Of a stretch of 18,005 bases of DNA, positions 8,071-15,841 are shown in pieces; the first letter of the stretch is position 1, and each line of letters begins with the position of its first letter. Below the pieces are notes generated by a model. The model was not told the origin of the DNA, searched no databases, and saw only the letters and a program-made list of their open reading frames with translations. The DNA is taken from contig JAKUUO010000024.1 of NCBI GenBank assembly GCA_022448665.1, positions 1 to 18,005 on the forward strand. The letters are read 5' to 3'. Origin of the DNA: Candidatus Thalassarchaeum betae (GTDB lineage: Archaea > Thermoplasmatota > Poseidoniia > Poseidoniales > Thalassarchaeaceae). A program made the position numbers and the translations under genes.

Positions 8071-9126
8071 TCAAACGGTAGGAACGGGTACTTGGCGGAG
8101 GACGTCTTGGATGACTTCCCCGCTCTCGAGTCCCTTGATCTGATGTTCTGGCTTCAGGATAAGTCGGTGTGCCACTGCCAATTCTGCGATTGACTTGACA
8201 TCGTCAGGCGTTACGAAGTCGCGACCGCGCATCGCCGCGGCGGCGCGAGAGGTCTTGAGCAGAGCCTGAGAACCTCTCGGCGAGGAGCCGACGAGCACTC
8301 GTGCGTCCTCGCGGGTTCTGGCGACTATCTCGACCATGTACAGTCTGACAGCGGGATCGACGTAGACATCCTCGATAGCCTGCTGCATGGCGACGACTCG
8401 GGCTGGGTCGGTGATGGTCTCTACTTCGACCGCGTCCTTCTTCCTAGCGATACGGCGGTTGAGGATTTCGACCTCGTCAGCGCGGTCTGGATATCCGACA
8501 CTCATCTTCATCATGAAACGGTCGAGCTGAGCCTCAGGCAGCGGGTAGGTACCCTCCTGTTCGACCGGGTTTTGGGTTGCCATGGTCAGGAATGGCGCCG
8601 GCAGTTTGTGAGTAATTACGCCGACCGTTACTTGCAACTCCTGCATGGCTTCTAGAAGGGCCGCTTGTGTCTTCGGTGGCGCCCTGTTGATTTCGTCAGA
8701 AAGCAGTAGATTGCAGAAGATGGGCCCTGGCTTGAAGGTAAACTCGCCCTTCTTCGCGTCGTAGATGTTCGTGCCGGTGATGTCTGCTGGGAGCAGGTCG
8801 GGTGTGAACTGTACACGCTTGAAGTCGCATCCCAACGCATCTGCGAAGGTGTTGGTCATCAGGGTCTTAGCTAGTCCGGGGTAGTCCTCAAACAGCAGGT
8901 TGCCGTTCGATAGGATGTCCACCATGACGTTGTCGATAACGTGTGCCTTTCCGATGATGACCTTCTGCACTTCGGTGCTAATGGCTCCTCCGATCGCGCC
9001 GACCGCAGTCAGCTTTTCGCTCATCTTCTTCTTTCCACGTGCGGCTTCAGCCTTCTTCGCGTAACCCTTCGCGACATCATCTGGCGGGGCTTTTTCAGTT
9101 TTCTTTGCTGGTGGTGTTGCATTCAT
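8071..9126 (-). CDS. moxR: MoxR-type AAA+ ATPase
   Basis: This is a AAA+ ATPase of the MoxR family, chaperone-like proteins that work with vWA/DUF58 partners. Walker A is EDYPGLAKT (about 83-91, counting from an ATG at 9132), with the A-K-T form normal for MoxR. Walker B is LLLSDEINRAPP (about 143-154), and the sensor-1 region is ATQNPVEQEGTYPLPEAQLDRF-like at about 186-206. An N-terminal extension of about 45 residues rich in Lys and Ala is not part of the core. Two in-frame starts are possible, 9132 and 9126. The SD-like GGAGAG (minus strand, 9133-9138) touches the first but sits 6 nt from the second, so 9126 is preferred. The gene starts 18 nt after the DUF4350-like gene stops. Confidence 0.93.
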   Translation of the reverse strand: MNATPPAKKTEKAPPDDVAKGYAKKAEAARGKKKMSEKLTAVGAIGGAISTEVQKVIIGKAHVIDNVMVDILSNGNLLFEDYPGLAKTLMTNTFADALGCDFKRVQFTPDLLPADITGTNIYDAKKGEFTFKPGPIFCNLLLSDEINRAPPKTQAALLEAMQELQVTVGVITHKLPAPFLTMATQNPVEQEGTYPLPEAQLDRFMMKMSVGYPDRADEVEILNRRIARKKDAVEVETITDPARVVAMQQAIEDVYVDPAVRLYMVEIVARTREDARVLVGSSPRGSQALLKTSRAAAAMRGRDFVTPDDVKSIAELAVAHRLILKPEHQIKGLESGEVIQDVLRQVPVPTV

Positions 9127-9144
9127 ATTCATCTCTCCATTATT

Positions 9145-10749
9145 TCAACTATTTTTGCCCCATCGCCTGATTGCCTGCATTAGCTGGCGCAGTTCCTTGG
9201 GGGAGTAGGTTCGGCTCTGGCTGTATGCCAGTTCTACGAGCCGGGGGTCACCAATCATCGATTGGATTTCAGATGGCGGCTTTGCGGCCATTTGGTCACG
9301 AGTCAGGTCGTGGTGGACCCTGATTTTAGTGAATAGAGACTGCTGGACGCGCAGGCGGTAGGTGCTCGGGTCGAGCTTGTTGGGTCGTTGGTTGAATTTG
9401 GTTAGATCGAACACGTGACGCCAGTTCTCCTTCTCGGGGACAACCATCATGGCCACCAGTAGGAGCAGGCCGACGTTCAGCACGACCAGCCACTTGAGGA
9501 AGGTGTTCGAAGTCAGCAGTACTACGGTGCCCATGGTCTCGACGAACGGCGCGGAGATCACTCCGGTGATGTGACGGCTCTCGTCGAAGACGACTTGGAA
9601 CTCCCCCTCATCGTTTCTGATTTCGCCGGACAGCTCTAGGTTGTCGAACTCCATCATCGAATGAATCAGGAGATCATAGTAGACCTCGTTGCCTTGCCAC
9701 TCGTTGTTGTCGTGAATCTCTTGCATCCAGCAACTTCCGATAACACCCTCGCAGGAAGGGCTCAAACCGGTCGCGACTGCCTGAGGCAGGGTCCACAGTC
9801 GGTTGGAGAAGGCCTCCTCGTCGGAGACGAAGACGATGCTGCCGGTTACATGCAACTTGCCGATGTCACCGCCTACTAGGCCGCCCTGTCCGGTGCGAAC
9901 CTGGTCGTAAGCGACGATGTTGGGGTAGTCGAAGCGAATCATCAGTGTCAGGTCACCGGGGGCTGGGTTCAGCGCGTTGCTAGCATCGCCATCGCCCATG
10001 AGGTCGATGAAAGCTGACGACGAGGCCCTAGCGAGTACCTTGACGTCCCTGTGTCCAGGGTCTTCAGTGTCTTTGAGTGATGGCTCGAACTTCATGCCCG
10101 TGGGAGAGCGGAACATGACCGGAATCCTGCAAGAGACAGGGTTTTCGTTCACAATCTGGAACTCAGAGCACCCTTTCCTGGAAGCCCCCGCTCCCATCTC
10201 GTCGACGTCCTCCTGCACTGCAGCGACACTCCAGACATTCTGCCATGAGGGATAGAGTGGGCCATCGTCGTCGTATTCGAGCCAGTGCTGATTTTCGTCG
10301 TTCAGAGGGTATCCGAAGTAAGTGACCCCGAACTTGGTGGCCAGCCGGTTCGCGTTAGTCCCGTCGGCTGCGACAATCACCTTGCCGCCCTTCTCAGTGA
10401 CGAAGTCGTATATTGCATCAGCTTCAGTCTCGTCAATAGGCTTCTCTGGAGCGATAATCAGGAGCATGGTGCGATGGGGATCCTTCCAGTCGTTGACCAG
10501 CATTGGTGTGGACATCGTGTTGGCGATGAAATAACCGTCATCCGAATCCTCGCCGTCGCCGTCGGGATCCGCAAGCGAGTCCCGCATGTCGGAGAGCTGG
10601 TACAGTTCCTCGTCCTCGTATGCAGAATAGGCGGTTGACTTGCCCATCACGAACAGCATCGGAAGAAGTAGGAGGAGCACAATGGTAATCGCCAAGGATC
10701 CAATCACGTAGGTGGCGAATTGGACTTCTTCCTTTGCCTCATCAGCCAT
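9145..10749 (-). CDS. DUF4350-like two-TM protein of the MoxR module
   Basis: This 534-residue protein has one N-terminal TM helix (about 14-36) and one near the C-terminus (about 415-437), leaving a large domain of about 380 residues outside the membrane and a 97-residue basic C-terminal cytoplasmic tail. The early part of the large domain (TMLLIIAPEKPIDETEADAI, then FVTEKGGKVIVAADG) looks like the DUF4350/GATase-like domain often encoded next to MoxR and DUF58 genes. An acidic insert, DPDGDGEDSDD, sits near residues 61-71. Two or three Cys in the outer domain (near GCSEFQ, SCRIP and CEGVIGSCW) could form disulfides. The ATG at 10749 has AGGTAGGA 6 nt upstream. It is the first gene of the module after a 166-bp gap. 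The family call is moderately sure; function is unknown. Confidence 0.75.
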   Translation of the reverse strand: MADEAKEEVQFATYVIGSLAITIVLLLLLPMLFVMGKSTAYSAYEDEELYQLSDMRDSLADPDGDGEDSDDGYFIANTMSTPMLVNDWKDPHRTMLLIIAPEKPIDETEADAIYDFVTEKGGKVIVAADGTNANRLATKFGVTYFGYPLNDENQHWLEYDDDGPLYPSWQNVWSVAAVQEDVDEMGAGASRKGCSEFQIVNENPVSCRIPVMFRSPTGMKFEPSLKDTEDPGHRDVKVLARASSSAFIDLMGDGDASNALNPAPGDLTLMIRFDYPNIVAYDQVRTGQGGLVGGDIGKLHVTGSIVFVSDEEAFSNRLWTLPQAVATGLSPSCEGVIGSCWMQEIHDNNEWQGNEVYYDLLIHSMMEFDNLELSGEIRNDEGEFQVVFDESRHITGVISAPFVETMGTVVLLTSNTFLKWLVVLNVGLLLLVAMMVVPEKENWRHVFDLTKFNQRPNKLDPSTYRLRVQQSLFTKIRVHHDLTRDQMAAKPPSEIQSMIGDPRLVELAYSQSRTYSPKELRQLMQAIRRWGKNS

Positions 10750-10915
10750 ACAGATTCCTACCTTTTCCCAAATTGTATGCTATGGCAGCACCTACGGTGC
10801 TTAGGCGAGGGTCATTTTACAGTTATATGTTGCTGATGTTAGTTTATTCTGACGAGTCGATTTCATCATCTTCAGTGTTCTTTATGCACCTTCTCAGTAC
10901 TGTGATATCAGCGCC
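10750..10915. other. Intergenic gap between the surface protein and the MoxR module
   Basis: This 166-bp gap is the longest non-coding stretch in the minus-strand series and is A+T-richer than its surroundings, as expected of a promoter region. On the minus strand it holds a TATA-like ACATATAACT (10821-10830), a small hairpin (10787-10801), a second A+T element GCATAAAGAACA (about 10878-10889), and two abutting 8-bp palindromes, CAGTACTG (10895-10902) and TGATATCA (10903-10910), just behind the upstream gene's stop. No T-run terminator is evident on the minus strand. Confidence 0.6.
10787..10830 (-). promoter_or_regulatory. Possible promoter and leader hairpin of the DUF4350/MoxR/DUF58 operon
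   Basis: On the minus strand ACATATAACT (10821-10830) resembles an archaeal TATA box. Transcription would start about 25 nt downstream, near 10797, giving a leader of about 50 nt. A perfect 6-bp inverted repeat AGCACC / GGTGCT with a 3-nt centre (10787-10801) lies at that position and could be an operator covering the start site. No clear BRE is seen. This is a candidate only. Confidence 0.3.
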
Positions 10916-11860
10916 TCAGTCCCCTGCTAATGAACGTCTCCGATTGCTGGCGAACAATGCTACTGCCAGAGCGCATAATAGTGATGCTATGCCCGGCGCT
11001 GGCAGGCTTGAACTAACCACCTCCACAGGATCGTTCGGATCGTCCGGTTCAGTGGTGTCGTCAGGATCCTCCAAGGGGGGCTCGACTACAACCGTTGTCT
11101 CGTCGCTGGCGAGTACCGAGCCGCCAGAATTCATCGCCCCGTTGGAGGAGACGGTGACCTCGATTTTGCAGTTCCTGCGAGGATGGCTCTCGGATGCGGT
11201 GGCTACGAGGTCTGCCTCAGTCGTCTGGCCCGCGCCGATGTCCCTGGTCATCAGCACGTCCAGTCCGTTGTCGGTGGTCAGCAGCGGGCAGTTGTCTGTG
11301 ACCTCGACTTCGCCGATCTTGTCCTGCACGTTTCCCCTGTTGGACACAGTGACTCGTAGGATGACGTCCGAGCCTGCGTTAATCGGGCCGACAGGGTCAG
11401 CGAGGTCGATTTCCATCGAATAGATCGTCGGAATCTTCAGATCGCCTGTGGCTTCACGGCTCTCTCCCGGCAGACCGATGGGCAGACCCGCTCTGGAGAC
11501 CAGATTGGCGGTGATAGTGAACTCCTCCTTGGAGTCCGCTGCAAAACTCCAGACATCTATGCCGGTCACTGAGAGAGTGAATGACTTGTTCGTACCGGCG
11601 CTGATGGTCTCTGACTCAGGGCCATCGGCCTCGCCGCTGAAGGGAATTTCGTACTCGAACTCGACCTCGATGTCCAAAACCTCCTCATTATCAACGAAGA
11701 ACTGAATCGTTGACCTCCCTTCCTTGTCGACGTTGAAGGGAATGTCTTCATTGTCGTCGTGGTATTCGATTCCGAGGTCCCATGCGCCCAACTGGCCCTG
11801 CACAGGCATCGCGGAGGCTAGAAGCAGGAGTGAGATGCCGATACCCAATCCAAATTTCAT
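10916..11860 (-). CDS. Secreted surface protein with C-terminal sorting-like tail
   Basis: The 314-residue protein starts with a signal peptide (hydrophobic 4-18, likely cut near PVQG-Q at 22). Two beta-sandwich-like segments follow. The second (about 155-255; ILRVTVSNRGNVQD, then IGAGQTTEADLVAT) resembles CARDB / NEW3-type domains of archaeal cell-surface proteins. An acidic Pro/Asp spacer (about 265-280) leads to LPAPG (286-290), a hydrophobic stretch (291-305) and RRR (307-309). That tripartite end matches the form of PGF-CTERM-like archaeosortase signals, with APG instead of PGF. The start ATG is 1 nt after the stop of the FAD-subunit gene, so it is probably co-transcribed with the molybdenum hydroxylase. 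No enzyme motif is seen. It may be an extracytoplasmic binding or structural protein; this is unproven. Confidence 0.82.
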   Translation of the reverse strand: MKFGLGIGISLLLLASAMPVQGQLGAWDLGIEYHDDNEDIPFNVDKEGRSTIQFFVDNEEVLDIEVEFEYEIPFSGEADGPESETISAGTNKSFTLSVTGIDVWSFAADSKEEFTITANLVSRAGLPIGLPGESREATGDLKIPTIYSMEIDLADPVGPINAGSDVILRVTVSNRGNVQDKIGEVEVTDNCPLLTTDNGLDVLMTRDIGAGQTTEADLVATASESHPRRNCKIEVTVSSNGAMNSGGSVLASDETTVVVEPPLEDPDDTTEPDDPNDPVEVVSSSLPAPGIASLLCALAVALFASNRRRSLAGD

Positions 11861-11861
11861 A

Positions 11862-12845
11862 TTAGACTTCCAATAGACCGCTGCTCGCTCGCTTCGTTAA
11901 GACCTTGACCATCTTGCGTCTGTACGACGGAGGGTACCAGGTGTTCAGCACTGGCCTGACCGCTTTCCTAATCGCCTCGGCCAACTCGTCGACGCTGTCC
12001 TCGCCGCTCCAACCCTCGAGTGCAGCCCCCGCCTCCTCCGGGTGGTACCCCGGAATCGCCTCGAGTCCGGTAGTAGCGACTCTGAGTCCGGAAGGGACTC
12101 CATTGGAGCCAGATTTCCACAGTACCGCGACCCCCGCCTCGGGGAAGTCCCATGATTCTCTCTGTCGCAGCTTCTGGTAGTCTCCCTGCCACTCCGAGTT
12201 GTCCTCAGGCAAGGTGAGGTGAGTAACCAGTTCACCAGGCTCCAAGACGTTGCGAGTGATCCCATCTAGTTCGAAGAACTCGGTCAGAGGCATCGATCGT
12301 GTGCCAGTTGGGGTGGCTAGGTGGATGGTCGCGCCTAGGCACATCAGCACCGGGGCGAGGTCGGCTTGGTAGGTTGCGACGCAGAGCGTGTTCTGGTTTG
12401 GGATGACTCTGCAGTCGGCCCCGGTCCCGCAATCGCACTTGTAGCACCATTCAATGGACTCACGCCACCCCTCGGACTGGTTGAACCAGAAGCATCGAGT
12501 GTCGAGGCAGATATTCCCTCCCACCGTTCCCGATCGCCGCAGCATCACGCTTGCAACCATGCCCGACACCTTGGTAATCAGCGGGTGCACGGTATCGGAC
12601 TCGACGAGGTCCTGCAACCGTACCATGGCTCCTATGTGGGTGTGTGTGAGTTCAGAGAGTTCTGATACTCTCGCCAGTGAGATGACGTGCGGCTTTGAGT
12701 TTAGGTGCCACTTGTAGTTAGGCAGTAGGTCGGTACCGCCAGCTACCCAGTCAAACTCGTGACCGGCCTCGGCGAGCCCGCCTGCGATTGACAGTGCCTC
12801 GTCTAGGGAGCCGGGAGTGTGCAGGGAGAAGGGTGGCATGCGCAT
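11862..12845 (-). CDS. Molybdenum hydroxylase FAD subunit with extra Fe-S loop (4-hydroxybenzoyl-CoA reductase beta-like)
   Basis: This is the FAD-binding electron-transfer subunit of a xanthine oxidase family enzyme. Of its 327 residues, VAGGTDLLP (34-42) and RRSGTVGGN (103-111) bind the FAD, and the CO-dehydrogenase-flavoprotein C-terminal domain follows. Inserted after GGN is a cysteine-rich loop: C113, DTRC (C118), FNQSEGWR, then C134, C137, C139, C145 and LCVATY (C155). From memory, 4-hydroxybenzoyl-CoA reductase beta has the same LDTRC..NQSE.WR..C..C..C-VATY layout, whose four Cys bind an additional [4Fe-4S] cluster. C118, C134, C145 and C155 fit that pattern, with C137 and C139 as extras. 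The start ATG at 12845 overlaps the previous stop by 1 nt (TGATG). It belongs to the same operon as the other subunits. Substrate unknown. Confidence 0.9.
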   Translation of the reverse strand: MRMPPFSLHTPGSLDEALSIAGGLAEAGHEFDWVAGGTDLLPNYKWHLNSKPHVISLARVSELSELTHTHIGAMVRLQDLVESDTVHPLITKVSGMVASVMLRRSGTVGGNICLDTRCFWFNQSEGWRESIEWCYKCDCGTGADCRVIPNQNTLCVATYQADLAPVLMCLGATIHLATPTGTRSMPLTEFFELDGITRNVLEPGELVTHLTLPEDNSEWQGDYQKLRQRESWDFPEAGVAVLWKSGSNGVPSGLRVATTGLEAIPGYHPEEAGAALEGWSGEDSVDELAEAIRKAVRPVLNTWYPPSYRRKMVKVLTKRASSGLLEV

Positions 12846-13072
12846 CAGGAATCACCCTCCCGTCCATGGTGATGCCCATGGTGATGCTTTTGATCGTGAC
12901 CAATGAAATATACGCCAGCAAAGAAAATGCATGCATGAATGCCCGTCAATATGGCCGTTCTCGTCGCACCCTCTTGTATTGCTGAAAGCACTTCAGCAAC
13001 ATGGAGGACGCCGTCCAATCCAAGAAGAAACTGAACACTGCGAAGAACTCCGGTTCGTACCTTTTCATTCAT
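12845..13072 (-). CDS. Small His-rich membrane protein inside the molybdenum hydroxylase operon
   Basis: I do not recognise a family for this 75-residue protein. Two hydrophobic segments at about 10-30 and 38-57 suggest a hairpin in the membrane. The C-terminal tail HDQKHHHGHHHGREGDS has seven His within about 13 residues, a pattern seen in metal-binding or metal-transfer tails. The gene is embedded between the molybdopterin and FAD subunit genes: its ATG overlaps the upstream stop (ATGA, 13069-13072) and its stop overlaps the downstream start (TGATG). This strict coupling argues that it is a real gene and that it is made together with the enzyme. It could be a membrane anchor, a quinone or electron-acceptor link, or a metal-handling assembly factor; none of these is shown by the sequence. 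Confidence 0.82.
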   Translation of the reverse strand: MNEKVRTGVLRSVQFLLGLDGVLHVAEVLSAIQEGATRTAILTGIHACIFFAGVYFIGHDQKHHHGHHHGREGDS

Positions 13073-15831
13073 TGCATATCGCCTCGATGCCTGCGTTCAA
13101 TGTGTTTCCAAGCGCTGCCAGCCAAGCGGGGATTGTCGACGTACTCGCCACTGGGAGTCACACTGACGATCCAGCGTTCATCCTGCTCGTCGGCCGGAAT
13201 CTCTGGGTCGAACCCGAACAGCGCCCCGTTGTTGTAATCAGGCGGATCTGGATCGGTGTTGCGAGCGTTGTCACGCTCATCGTGCTCGGCTGCACGGGCC
13301 TCCAGAACACCTTGGAGATCCGAATGCTCCAGCTTGGGCGAAGTTAGTTCGAGGGGGCTGGAGACCCCCTCTTCCTTACACCGCCCCTCGATCATCTTGT
13401 GCATCCTGTCGGGGGTTATCGGCAACTCGCTGGTGCGGACGCCGACCGCATCGTGGACCGCGTTGCAGACCGCGGGTAGAATCGGCAGCAGCGGGCCCTC
13501 CCCGGCTTCCTTGGCCCCGAAGGGGCCTTCGGAGTCGTTCGACTCGACGATGATAGGCACAATCTCCGGCATCTCGTGTACCGTGGGAATCTTGTAATCG
13601 AGAAGGTCAGGGTTCAGCAGGTGCCCGTTTCTGCTGTAACGCATCTCCTCGCTGAGCACCTGCCCCAGTCCCATGTGACAAGAACCGATCATCTGTCCCT
13701 TCACCGCTAGGGGGTTGAGCGCCTTGCCGCAGTCGTGCGCAGCCCACACCTTCAGTACCTGGGTCTGACCGGTCTCGACGTCGACCTTGACCTCAGCGAC
13801 ATAGGCCGAGAAGGAGTATGCTGGAGCGATTCCCGCACCTGCTCCCTTGTGCACCCGACCCATCGGCGGGGTCCTATAGGCACCGGTTGAGACCAGAGCA
13901 CCGGTTTCCTCTTGCGCCTTGTGAAGCGCCTCTAGATATGAGACTCCAACCGCGGGGTCGTCCTTGCGGTAGATGCGCCGGTCGCCCATCACCAGCTTCT
14001 CGACCGGCGCATCGGTGACTTCGGCAGCCGCACCAAACAATTTCTGGCGGATTTCCATAGCCGCGGATATCGCAGCGTTGGCGTTCATGAAAGTGACGCG
14101 CGACGAGTAGGATCCGAGATCAACCGGGGCGGTATCCGTCTCCCTGCTCCTGATCCTAATCATCTCCAACGGCAGTCCGAGGACCTCGGCCACTGACTGG
14201 GCGACTACGGTGTCGGAGCCCTGGCCTATCTCGGCAGCACCGGTGTGGACGGTCACGCCGCCGTCCATGTCGACCTTGAGGTGAACCGTGGCGTGGGGGA
14301 ACTTGTTGGGCTCCCAGTGTATCGGAAGCCCGCTTCCGGAGATGAAGAAGCCGCAGCCGATGCCTATTCCGTGACCATCTGGTAACTTGCGGAACTTCTC
14401 TTTCCAACCCGAAGCCTCCCTGACTCTCTCGAGGCACTCCCGCATGCCGATGCTGGTGACTCTGAACCCGGTAATCGTGGCTGAGTTGGGAGGTAGCAGG
14501 TTAGCGAGTCTGAATGTGATAGGGTCGACTTCTAGCTGCTCGGCCAGATCGTCCATTCCGACCTCGACGGCGCAACGTGAGTTCACCGCTCCGTGGCCTC
14601 GCATGGCACCACTCGCTGGCTTGTTTGTCCACACCCTCGCGCCGGTGTAGTGGAAGGCTCCGATCTCGTAGGGAGCGGTGTGCAGGACACCGTTGTAGTA
14701 GGTGGTGACGTGACCGAACGAAGCGAAGGCACCGCCGTCGATCAGAGCGTCGGTCTCGATTCCGCACAGCCTGCCCTCGGAGTCGGCGTGCAGGTTCATC
14801 TCGATTCTCGAGGGATGCCTACCGCGATTGACCAAGAAGACCTCCTCGCGGTCGAAGTTGATTCTCACCGGCCGCCCGGCCTTACGTGCTAGGATGGCAG
14901 CGCACATCTCATGCGGGAACGGGTCGGACTTGCCACCGAATCCCCCACCTACGAAAGTCCGGTAGACGTTGATCTGATGCATAGGGATATCCAGCACGTC
15001 GGCCAGTGCTCGGTGAACGTAGTGGGGAACCTGTTGGGGGGTGTACAGAGTCAGTCGGCCAGACGGCTCCCAATGGGCGACGACTGCGTGCGGCTCGGTG
15101 AATCCATGGTTGGCTCCGGCAAACAGCCAGTCCGACTTGTGGCTGGCCACGGCGTTCTCAGTCATGCCGTCGATGTCGCCGAACTCCTGGAACACCCTTT
15201 TCTGGATGTTCGAGGAGCCGATGTGGTACTTGCCTCTGTCATGAATAGGCTCGTCAGCGTCATCCAGTCCCTTGCGCATGTCGTGAGTAGCATCCATCTC
15301 CTCATACTCGACCTCTATCAGACGAACTGCTTCCCTAGCAGTCGACTCGTCTACGGCAGCGACGCAGGCGACCAAGTCTCCGATGTGGCGGACCTTGTCC
15401 CGTGCCATCGCGTGCTCGTCCTTGGTCACAGGAAGCACACCGAAGGTGCCGCTGGCATCCTGTCCCGTTGCGATGGCAGCCACACCAGGTAGTTCCAGTG
15501 CCCTCGTCGCGTCGATGGAGAGAACTCTGGCGTAATGGTGCTTCGAGCGGACTATCCTGCCGATCAGTTCCCCTGGCAGGCGAACGTCATCCCCGTATCG
15601 GGCCTGCCCGGTGACCTTCCAGCGGCCGTCGATGAGGGCAGTGGTTTTACCGATTGCAGAACCGGTCACCAGATCGTCGTGCTTGTGGCCTCCGGAACCT
15701 CTGGTCTTGGCGATGCGATCTTCGTCACGCGACTCGCTGAACTTACGACTGCCTCCTGAGCCAGGTCGTGGAAATGGCAACTTGCCACCTTGCTGCCGGT
15801 AGCCGACCACCTTGTCTTTCTCATCGGCCAT
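13069..15831 (-). CDS. Molybdenum hydroxylase large subunit (molybdopterin-binding; xanthine oxidase / 4-hydroxybenzoyl-CoA reductase alpha-like)
   Basis: This is the catalytic subunit binding the molybdopterin cofactor. Of its 920 residues, the core covers about 65-815: FVGGGFGGK (293-301), SGAMRGHGAVN (407-417), GAAEIGQGSDT (531-541), and GPFGAKEAGEGP (769-780) with the likely catalytic Glu E778. CO dehydrogenase carries an active-site Cys in an AYRCSFR loop; here that position is Gly (G412 in AMRGHG), so it is not a form I CO dehydrogenase. The R-G-H-G form recalls 4-hydroxybenzoyl-CoA reductase alpha. Unusual are a Gly/Lys/Arg-rich N-terminal extension of about 60 residues and a charged C-terminal extension of about 105. 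The ATG at 15831 is chosen over a TTG at 15837 because AGGTGA lies 6 nt upstream and starts in the small subunit's TAG stop. Confidence 0.95.
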   Translation of the reverse strand: MADEKDKVVGYRQQGGKLPFPRPGSGGSRKFSESRDEDRIAKTRGSGGHKHDDLVTGSAIGKTTALIDGRWKVTGQARYGDDVRLPGELIGRIVRSKHHYARVLSIDATRALELPGVAAIATGQDASGTFGVLPVTKDEHAMARDKVRHIGDLVACVAAVDESTAREAVRLIEVEYEEMDATHDMRKGLDDADEPIHDRGKYHIGSSNIQKRVFQEFGDIDGMTENAVASHKSDWLFAGANHGFTEPHAVVAHWEPSGRLTLYTPQQVPHYVHRALADVLDIPMHQINVYRTFVGGGFGGKSDPFPHEMCAAILARKAGRPVRINFDREEVFLVNRGRHPSRIEMNLHADSEGRLCGIETDALIDGGAFASFGHVTTYYNGVLHTAPYEIGAFHYTGARVWTNKPASGAMRGHGAVNSRCAVEVGMDDLAEQLEVDPITFRLANLLPPNSATITGFRVTSIGMRECLERVREASGWKEKFRKLPDGHGIGIGCGFFISGSGLPIHWEPNKFPHATVHLKVDMDGGVTVHTGAAEIGQGSDTVVAQSVAEVLGLPLEMIRIRSRETDTAPVDLGSYSSRVTFMNANAAISAAMEIRQKLFGAAAEVTDAPVEKLVMGDRRIYRKDDPAVGVSYLEALHKAQEETGALVSTGAYRTPPMGRVHKGAGAGIAPAYSFSAYVAEVKVDVETGQTQVLKVWAAHDCGKALNPLAVKGQMIGSCHMGLGQVLSEEMRYSRNGHLLNPDLLDYKIPTVHEMPEIVPIIVESNDSEGPFGAKEAGEGPLLPILPAVCNAVHDAVGVRTSELPITPDRMHKMIEGRCKEEGVSSPLELTSPKLEHSDLQGVLEARAAEHDERDNARNTDPDPPDYNNGALFGFDPEIPADEQDERWIVSVTPSGEYVDNPRLAGSAWKHIERRHRGDMQ

Positions 15832-15841
15832 CTGCAATCAC

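Noticed and set aside
8865..8885. Walker A of the MoxR ATPase ending in LAKT instead of GKT
   Set aside because: This is the normal form in many MoxR proteins, not a degenerate site.
10734..11423. Long open frame (229 codons) on the plus strand across the gap and the surface-protein gene
   Set aside because: It is Ser/Thr/Val-rich low-complexity sequence opposite a gene with a clear signal peptide and sorting tail, and it has no recognisable start signal.
13069..15837. CO dehydrogenase large subunit
   Set aside because: The active-site loop reads AMRGHG without the Cys typical of CO dehydrogenase, and the FAD subunit has a 4-hydroxybenzoyl-CoA reductase-type loop.
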